From positions 1 to 10,983 of the forward strand of contig JAJPDY010000018.1 of NCBI GenBank assembly GCA_023252395.1: DNA of 10,983 bases. The letters run 5' to 3'. How positions within the stretch are numbered: position 1 is the stretch's first letter; the number at the start of each line of letters is the position of its first letter. Both the position numbers and the translations under genes were made by a program. The notes under the pieces are model-generated. The model was not told the origin of the DNA, made no database searches, and saw only the letters and a list, made by a program, of their open reading frames with translations. The stretch is from Nitrososphaera sp. (GTDB lineage Archaea > Thermoproteota > Nitrososphaeria > Nitrososphaerales > Nitrososphaeraceae). Shown piece after piece: positions 6,668 to 10,983 of the stretch.

Positions 6668-6693
6668 AGCTCAACCTTCAAAGCAAGAATTGT

Positions 6694-6701
6694 GATTTAT
6701 G
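6694..6701 (-). promoter_or_regulatory. Weak TATA-like box for the voltage-sensor-like gene
   Basis: Minus-strand CATAAATC, centred about 31 nt before the TTG at 6667. Initiation at about 6671 would remove the candidate GAAGG Shine-Dalgarno from the mRNA, so only one of the two signals can be used. Confidence 0.28.
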
Positions 6702-6760
6702 ACTTGCTACAATACAGTGCTTAGCATTCATAACGCAGCATTATTGCAAAAAACCAAATG

Positions 6761-6768
6761 TTTATGAA
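6761..6768 (+). promoter_or_regulatory. TATA box for sequon-rich peptide gene
   Basis: Plus-strand TTTATGAA centred 27 nt before the ATG at 6792, exactly the leaderless spacing. Another ATG at 6778 opens only a nine-codon frame. Confidence 0.5.
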
Positions 6769-6791
6769 TCAATGTCCATGACCCTACCGCT

Positions 6792-6977
6792 ATGCGGTCT
6801 ACTATAGTTCTGTTCATACTGGCATTTGCCGTGTTTGGGCTCCTGCTTGGGTTTGCCGAAGTCTATAGCAATGGTCAGGAAAGTCAGGGTGACAACAGTA
6901 CGATGCAAGGTAACGCCACAGCCAGCAATTCAACGCAAAGCGCTCAGGCTAACAATAGTACTGGCGGCAGCCAATAG
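6792..6977 (+). CDS. Small secreted or membrane-anchored peptide dense in N-glycosylation sequons
   Basis: 61 residues. Residues 3-24 form one hydrophobic helix (TIVLFILAFAVFGLLLGFAE), which acts as either a signal peptide or a membrane anchor. The remaining 37 or so residues are low-complexity Ser/Asn/Gln/Gly/Thr with N-x-S/T sequons at Asn35, Asn41, Asn46 and Asn54/Asn55. Archaeal AglB glycosylates such sites outside the cell, so this is probably an extracytoplasmic glycopeptide. There is no Cys, hence no lipobox. The leaderless start is supported by the TATA box at 6761-6768. The stop is followed by an A/T-rich run and a hairpin shared with the convergent sucD gene. No function is known to me. 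Confidence 0.7.
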   Translation: MRSTIVLFILAFAVFGLLLGFAEVYSNGQESQGDNSTMQGNATASNSTQSAQANNSTGGSQ

Positions 6978-7012
6978 TTTTTAAAAAAGTAAAAAAGTGC
7001 CTAGTGGCACTT
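6977..7012 (-). terminator. Hairpin plus T-run terminator of sucCD
   Basis: Perfect 7-bp stem AAGTGCC/GGCACTT (6995-7001 with 7006-7012) with a TAGT loop, just after the sucD stop. Read on the minus strand, the hairpin is followed by TTTTTTACTTTTTT, an intrinsic-like, U-rich terminator. On the plus strand it lies 17 nt after the sequon-rich peptide stop, but the following bases (GGCTTTTC) are a poorer tract, so it serves sucCD best. Confidence 0.62.
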
Positions 7013-7019
7013 GGCTTTT

Positions 7020-7955
7020 CTATTTGCGTAATTTTTTCGCAAGAAGTTCTGGCACTTCGGCTGGGCGTTTTGCCACAGGAACATTTGCCTTGGCGTAGTT
7101 GGCCACCTTTGACTCTGCAGAGCCGTAGTTGCCATACACTATTGCACCAGCATGACCCATCCTCTTTTCTTTTGGTGCCGCCCTGCCGGCAATGTATGCA
7201 ATGACAGGCTTGTTAAATGATGTTCGCATGATGTACTCTGCCAGCTGCTCTTCCGCGTCTCCACCTATTTCGCCGACTACTACGACAGAGTCAACGTCGT
7301 TCCTATCTCTAATAAGGTCAAATGCCTCGATGAGATTTGTCCCATTGATTGGATCGCCTCCTATCCCAAGGCACAGCTTTTGCCCGTATCCCTTGTTTGA
7401 GAGGTTGTAAGAGACTTCGTACATCAGCGTTCCGCTACGCGAAAATACTACCGTGCTCCCCGCCTTGAATGGCTGAGCTGGCATGATCCCAACCTTCATC
7501 ACTTCCGGCACAATTACGCCGGGAGTGTTTGGCCCGACCATCTTGGCGCCCTTTCTTTTTGCGTGCTCTAGAACCTTTATCGAGTCCCTGATTGCAACGT
7601 GCTCTGGTATTGCGACAAGCAGCTTTATGCCGGCGTCGAGTGCCTCAGTAGCTGCCTTGAGGAAGAACGGTGCAGGCACAAAGATTCCAGATATTTGCGC
7701 GCCAGTCGCCTTTACTGCTTCGCCCATTGTGTCATATACTGGCGTGCCTTCAAAGTTCTGGCCGCCCTTGCCTGGCGTCACGCCGGCTGCAACGTTTGTG
7801 CCATAAGCCTTCATCAGCCGTGTATGTGTCGAGCCGTAGCTTCCAGTTATACCCTGAATCACGACTGGTTTTTTGCCAAAATCTTTGTCACCTTTGTTTC
7901 CTACCAAGATGTCAAAGATGTTAAACGACTTTTCTACTGTGGTCATTTTTATCAC
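7020..7955 (-). CDS. sucD: Succinyl-CoA synthetase (ADP-forming), alpha subunit
   Basis: 311 residues. With SucC it interconverts succinyl-CoA + ADP + Pi and succinate + CoA + ATP via a phosphohistidine. The CoA-binding N-terminal domain has QGITGSYGSTHT (34-45) and the VTPGKGG loop (59-65). Then come GPNTPG (141-146), FSRSGTLMYE (171-180), GIGGDPINGT (197-206), GEIGGDAEE (228-236) and the phosphorylated His268 in RMGHAGA. All motifs are intact. About 28 residues precede the first strand, slightly longer than the bacterial enzyme. GTG 7955 overlaps the sucC stop (GTGA); the ATG at 7946 is an alternative. It forms an operon with sucC and is followed by a hairpin terminator. In this lineage it probably feeds the incomplete citric-acid cycle. 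Succinyl-CoA is also an intermediate of the 3-hydroxypropionate/4-hydroxybutyrate cycle. Confidence 0.96.
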   Translation of the reverse strand: MIKMTTVEKSFNIFDILVGNKGDKDFGKKPVVIQGITGSYGSTHTRLMKAYGTNVAAGVTPGKGGQNFEGTPVYDTMGEAVKATGAQISGIFVPAPFFLKAATEALDAGIKLLVAIPEHVAIRDSIKVLEHAKRKGAKMVGPNTPGVIVPEVMKVGIMPAQPFKAGSTVVFSRSGTLMYEVSYNLSNKGYGQKLCLGIGGDPINGTNLIEAFDLIRDRNDVDSVVVVGEIGGDAEEQLAEYIMRTSFNKPVIAYIAGRAAPKEKRMGHAGAIVYGNYGSAESKVANYAKANVPVAKRPAEVPELLAKKLRK

Positions 7956-9058
7956 TTGTTCACTGCCGCGACTGCGGCCACTATTGCCTCTTCAACCGTA
8001 TTATACAGTTTGGCCTTGCTTCCATTGAGCATTTCCCTTGCCTTTTCAGATTCCGCTCCGGAGATTCTTGCAAATACCGGGACAGTTATGAGGTTGTTCT
8101 TGTAGGCGTCAAGTATGGCCTGAGCCACTAGATTCGTCCTCACGATGCCGCCAAAGAGGTTTACTAATATTGTTTCAACCTTGCCTATTTTGCTTATCAC
8201 TTTTAGCGCCTCGTAAATGGTTTCTGTAGTTGCCCTTCCACCAAAGTCCAAGAACGCGCCGGCTGTGCCGCCTGCATCTGAGACCATGTCCAAGGTGGAC
8301 ATTACAAGCCCCGCGCCGTTGCCGATTATGGCAATGTTGCCGTCAAGCTCCACAAGCGAAAAACCGCTGATTTCGGCCTGCTTTTCAAGTTCTGAAATAT
8401 GTTCATATTTTTTCAGTTCAGGGTGGCGGAACATGGCGTTGTCGTCGATTATCACCTTGGCGTCAAGTGCCATGAGTGAGCCATCCCCCAAGATTGCGAC
8501 AGGGTTTATCTCTGCCAGCTCGGCTTCCTTTTCGCCAACAAGCCTTGACAGTTTTGTCGTGAAATCAACAAACGACACGATTGTCTTGCCGCTCAAGCCC
8601 AGCTTGGATGCCGTATCCTCGGCCGTCTGCGGAGTCAGGCCGTCGATTGGCACGTCGACTACCACCTTGCTTCCGGCGCTTTCAATTTCAACGCCGCCTT
8701 CTGCCGAAGATATCAGCGAATAGCAGCGCTTGCTCCTGTTCAGGAAAAGCGACAGGTAGAGCTCTTTTTTGATGTCGGCCATTTCTTCAAGCAGGATTCC
8801 ACGCGGAAGCTCGCCCTTGACTTCTTTGTGCAAGAGCTCGTTAAATTTCGGCTCAAGCTCGGCTTCGCTTTTGCACCTGACAATCGCCCCGGCCTTGCCC
8901 CTTCCGCCAACAGTAAGCTGTGATTTTAGCACAAGCGGATAGCCAAGTTTTCTGCCGCCTTCCTTTGCTTCTTGTATGGTGTTAGCAAGGTGCGACCTTG
9001 GTATCCTGATCCCATATTGATCGAATAACTCCTTTCCCTGATATTCCAGCAGTCTCAT
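7952..9058 (-). CDS. sucC: Succinyl-CoA synthetase (ADP-forming), beta subunit
   Basis: 368-residue ATP-grasp subunit that binds nucleotide and succinate and pairs with SucD. The N-terminus MRLLEYQGKELFDQYGI is characteristic. The ATP-grasp part shows LKSQLTVGGRGKAG (44-57), EEM (91-93) and AEINPVAI (182-189) followed by LMALDAK. The C-terminal domain has IGNGAGLVMSTLDMV (245-259), FLDFGG (269-274) and VNLFGGIVR (299-307). Length is near the usual 380-390. The last codons overlap the sucD start by 4 nt, implying translational coupling. A strong TATA box at 9093-9100 lies about 38 nt upstream, giving a leader of about 12 nt without an obvious Shine-Dalgarno. I cannot exclude use on other acyl-CoAs from sequence alone, but the full motif set favours succinate. 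Confidence 0.96.
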   Translation of the reverse strand: MRLLEYQGKELFDQYGIRIPRSHLANTIQEAKEGGRKLGYPLVLKSQLTVGGRGKAGAIVRCKSEAELEPKFNELLHKEVKGELPRGILLEEMADIKKELYLSLFLNRSKRCYSLISSAEGGVEIESAGSKVVVDVPIDGLTPQTAEDTASKLGLSGKTIVSFVDFTTKLSRLVGEKEAELAEINPVAILGDGSLMALDAKVIIDDNAMFRHPELKKYEHISELEKQAEISGFSLVELDGNIAIIGNGAGLVMSTLDMVSDAGGTAGAFLDFGGRATTETIYEALKVISKIGKVETILVNLFGGIVRTNLVAQAILDAYKNNLITVPVFARISGAESEKAREMLNGSKAKLYNTVEEAIVAAVAAVNK

Positions 9059-9092
9059 AATATTTTCTGCAAAGCACAGTCGATTTAGGCTA

Positions 9093-9100
9093 TTTATAAA
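9093..9100 (-). promoter_or_regulatory. TATA box of sucCD
   Basis: Minus-strand TTTATAAA, the best TATA match in the window, set in an A/T-rich stretch (9091-9107). Initiation would be near 9070. Confidence 0.62.
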
Positions 9101-9146
9101 TTAAATTCCTGTTAGCTGATGGTTAATACACATCTATCCATTGGCT

Positions 9147-9272
9147 TCAAGGTTCAATGATAGCAGATGACAGCCTTTCAACTTCCTTGTCAAAGCATTC
9201 AGGGCACAGAAGGACAGAATTGAACTCTATTAGGCTAGAGGCAAGCTTGTTGCAGTTCCCGCAGGTTCCCAT
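9147..9272 (-). CDS. Zinc-ribbon microprotein, 41 aa
   Basis: Short frame encoding MGTCGNCNKLASSLIEFNSV and then LLCPECFDKEVERLSS up to a TGA. C4-x2-C7 and C23-x2-C26 form a complete four-cysteine zinc ribbon, the second knuckle (CPEC) being a textbook form, followed by an acidic helix. The chance of two correctly paired CxxC motifs in a 41-codon frame is low, so I treat it as real, although it is short and has no clear ribosome-binding site. A weak TATA-like TTTACAAA (9304-9311) lies about 35 nt upstream. It is on the same strand as sucC, about 90 nt before it, and the sucCD promoter sits in the gap. Function unknown; possibly an assembly or nucleic-acid-binding adaptor. Confidence 0.6.
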   Translation of the reverse strand: MGTCGNCNKLASSLIEFNSVLLCPECFDKEVERLSSAIIEP

Positions 9273-9641
9273 GACGCCAATAGTATGCCATAGACAACCA
9301 CTATTTGTAAATTGTGATGTAGTACTATAGCCGGCGGGCAGGCGTTTGGAGCAAGCGTTATTGATATTTTGTCAGTATGGAAAGCACACTTGCTTGCATG
9401 TATATCTGCCAAAAGCCTATGAGAGCACAGGTAAAACTTGTCTTCAGGGTTTTTGCTTTACCTCCGCATCAAGGCCATCATAATGGCAGGAATAGGCGCC
9501 ACCTTCTTCCTTCTGTATCTGCCAAAGTTTGGATAACAAAATGATAATGCTGCCATTTCTGTCAAACCTTGCCAAGATCGCATCACTAGGAATCATTGTC
9601 ACAGCAGGGTTGTTTCACCTGCTCAGGTTCCTAAACATGGG
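9273..9641 (+). other. Stretch without a confident gene; weak signs of tiny membrane ORFs
   Basis: No confident gene. On the plus strand three short frames succeed one another. From ATG 9377 one begins MESTLACMYICQKPMRAQVK. A second, from TTG 9438 or ATG 9483 to TAA 9536, includes IKAIIMAGIGATFFLLYLPK. A third, 9541-9645, gives 34 residues with one hydrophobic helix (KIASLGIIVTAGLFHLL). The last two show codon choice like the neighbouring genes and read as single-span membrane peptides. Each frame is shifted by one base from the previous one, so they could be separate microproteins or the remains of one frameshifted gene. No good TATA box or Shine-Dalgarno marks any start. A 60-codon minus-strand frame (9230-9412) overlaps the zinc ribbon and is not credible. 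Confidence 0.3.
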
Positions 9642-10937
9642 CTAGCTTTTTGCAGTAATTGCTTGCTCTTTTGGCCGCATGCGCATTATTGCAAGGTAGA
9701 TAAGAGATGCCGCCGCAAGGCTCGGGATCGTCGCGCCTATTGCAGGCAATTGTGGCATATAAATTGGCGACAGAGGCGACAGGACAAAGTTTAGCAAGGC
9801 GCCAAGAGCCCAGGCAATTATTGCAGGCACCCCTATGCCAAGCTTGTTTTGCTTGGCATAGAGCATCTGCTCTACATATTTTCGCTTTTTTACGATATAG
9901 TAATCGGTAAGGACTACCCCAAACAGCGGCACAAATATCGCGCCTATCAAGAACAAGAATGTTTCATACTGCTCTATAGAGACTACCATTGCAAGCAAAG
10001 TGCTGAGCGCAGTGAACCCGATTATCAGGTGCTTTTGGCTGATGTGCGAAAAAATGTCCTGTGTTGACATGGCCGCCGAATATACGTCTGCAAAAGCGTT
10101 GTCAGCTTCGTCCACTATCAAGAGCAGCATAAGAAAGCCAAAGAATATCGCCTGTATCGCCATCACTATAGAGATGACGTCTGAGGCGCCAATCAGCAGG
10201 CCGCCAAAGTAGAACAGTATGTTTGTCAGCGTAAAGCCAATGAGCGTGCCCCACAGCGCACTCCTGCTTTTCTTTGCAAACCTGTTGTAGTCGGCCACAA
10301 GTGGCATCCAGGACACTGGCATTGCGATCACAAGGTCAAGCGCGGAGAAAAACGACATGCCCTGACCCGGCGATGCGACTAATTCTGGCACATTTGCAGA
10401 GCTTAGCAGGCTCACGATGATTATCGCAGATGTGCCAAATGCTATCCATACCGCAAACTTGCCAAGCCACTGCCTAGCCACGTTGAGAGGTCCCAAAATT
10501 CCAAGTATGGCCACAAGCGCTCCAAATATCACAGCCCACCCGTAATACGGGATTATGCTGCCCGCCAGCAATTCTGCGGCCCTTGCCATTATCATGATCT
10601 CAAACGTCGTCCATCCGATCAGCTGGATAACATTCAACACAGCTGGCAGATATGAACCCCGGATGCCAAAAGACGGCCTCATTGTTATGAGCGAGGGTAT
10701 CCCATTGTCACTCCCTATCTTGCCTGCAAGCGCAAGCAGTATCGAGCCGCCGGCAGAACCGATCACAATTGCAAGTACCGCGTCGACAAAGCTCGCTGCA
10801 GAGAGAAAAGAGCCGGCAGAGAATACAAGCAGGCCAACTCCGAGGCTTGACCACAGTATGAAGTAGTCGAGGCCGCCAAGCATCTTGTGCTTGTCAGAAA
10901 TCGGCTTGATTCCCCACTCGGGAGTGCGTAATACCAA
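9642..10937 (-). CDS. NCS1-family permease (cytosine/purine/hydroxymethylpyrimidine type)
   Basis: 431-residue integral membrane protein with about twelve hydrophobic segments, matching the nucleobase:cation symporter-1 family (CodB/CytX-like). Family landmarks are the N-terminal PEWGIKPISDKHK, then GGLDYFILWSSLGVG, GIPSLITMRPSFGIRGS (about 78-94) in the substrate region, PVSWMPLVADYNRFAK (about 206-221), and DEADNAFADVYSAAMSTQ (about 274-291). It probably imports a pyrimidine, purine or the thiamine precursor HMP. No neighbouring thiamine or nucleobase gene decides between them, and I see no room for a riboswitch upstream. TTG at 10937 is the only start after an in-frame stop (near 10972). 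A TATA-like TTCTTAAT at 10962-10969 predicts initiation at about 10939, so the mRNA looks leaderless. Confidence 0.92.
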   Translation of the reverse strand: MVLRTPEWGIKPISDKHKMLGGLDYFILWSSLGVGLLVFSAGSFLSAASFVDAVLAIVIGSAGGSILLALAGKIGSDNGIPSLITMRPSFGIRGSYLPAVLNVIQLIGWTTFEIMIMARAAELLAGSIIPYYGWAVIFGALVAILGILGPLNVARQWLGKFAVWIAFGTSAIIIVSLLSSANVPELVASPGQGMSFFSALDLVIAMPVSWMPLVADYNRFAKKSRSALWGTLIGFTLTNILFYFGGLLIGASDVISIVMAIQAIFFGFLMLLLIVDEADNAFADVYSAAMSTQDIFSHISQKHLIIGFTALSTLLAMVVSIEQYETFLFLIGAIFVPLFGVVLTDYYIVKKRKYVEQMLYAKQNKLGIGVPAIIAWALGALLNFVLSPLSPIYMPQLPAIGATIPSLAAASLIYLAIMRMRPKEQAITAKS

Positions 10938-10961
10938 ACTCTGAGAATTAGAAGAGATGGC

Positions 10962-10969
10962 ATTAAGAA
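10962..10969 (-). promoter_or_regulatory. Putative TATA box for NCS1 permease
   Basis: Minus-strand TTCTTAAT centred about 28 nt before the TTG at 10937, supporting a leaderless TTG start. Confidence 0.42.
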
Positions 10970-10983
10970 TCTATCGTGCATGA

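Noticed and set aside
7599..8723. Long plus-strand frames opposite sucD and sucC (up to 168 codons)
   Set aside because: They are antisense shadows of strongly conserved sucCD codons, with Ser/Pro/Ala-rich composition typical of reverse frames and no start signals.
9230..9412. 60-codon minus-strand frame upstream of sucC
   Set aside because: No motif or start signal, and it overlaps the zinc-ribbon microprotein in another frame.
10938..10983. Possible riboswitch upstream of the NCS1 permease
   Set aside because: Only 46 bases are visible, the TATA box sits about 28 nt from the start codon, and no leader RNA would exist.

Overview
The window looks like chromosomal DNA from an ammonia-oxidising archaeon of the Nitrososphaerota (Thaumarchaeota). 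Archaeal markers are an aCPSF1/FttA-type beta-CASP nuclease, a UPF0147 protein, and TATA-like boxes about 24-28 nt before many start codons, the pattern expected of leaderless archaeal mRNAs. The intermediate GC content suits a Nitrososphaera-like lineage better than AT-rich Nitrosopumilus. This lineage call is an inference from gene content and style, not a database match.

Layout. The + strand opens with the C-terminal two thirds of aCPSF1/FttA (to 1217), then a 45-residue zinc-finger microprotein (1281-1418). Three minus-strand genes and one plus-strand gene follow: UPF0147, a winged-helix-like protein, a second zinc-finger microprotein read divergently from it (2175-2360), and a universal stress protein. 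A CaCA-family cation antiporter lies upstream of the stress protein on the same strand. A GT4 glycosyltransferase (3996-5216, +) converges on a two-gene minus-strand unit: a zinc-ribbon microprotein followed by a class I methyltransferase. Next come a small membrane protein resembling an isolated voltage-sensor domain (minus) and, divergent from it, a 61-residue secreted or anchored peptide packed with N-glycosylation sequons.

The metabolic core is sucC-sucD (minus, overlapping by 4 nt), encoding succinyl-CoA synthetase. It has a strong TATA box at one end and a hairpin plus T-run terminator at the other. Upstream of sucC is an unlisted 41-residue zinc-ribbon microprotein, then about 370 bases with only weak hints of tiny membrane ORFs. 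An NCS1-family nucleobase/vitamin permease (minus) ends the window.

The genes are mostly single transcription units and not one dedicated pathway. The clear functional pairs are sucC with sucD, the zinc ribbon with the methyltransferase, and possibly the antiporter with the stress protein. Two themes recur. There are four zinc-binding microproteins, two of them sharing one C2H2 pattern. Convergent gene pairs have stop codons touching or 1 nt apart, leaving no space for terminators. I see no mobile element, CRISPR array, tRNA or rRNA, and no convincing defence or other new multi-gene system.
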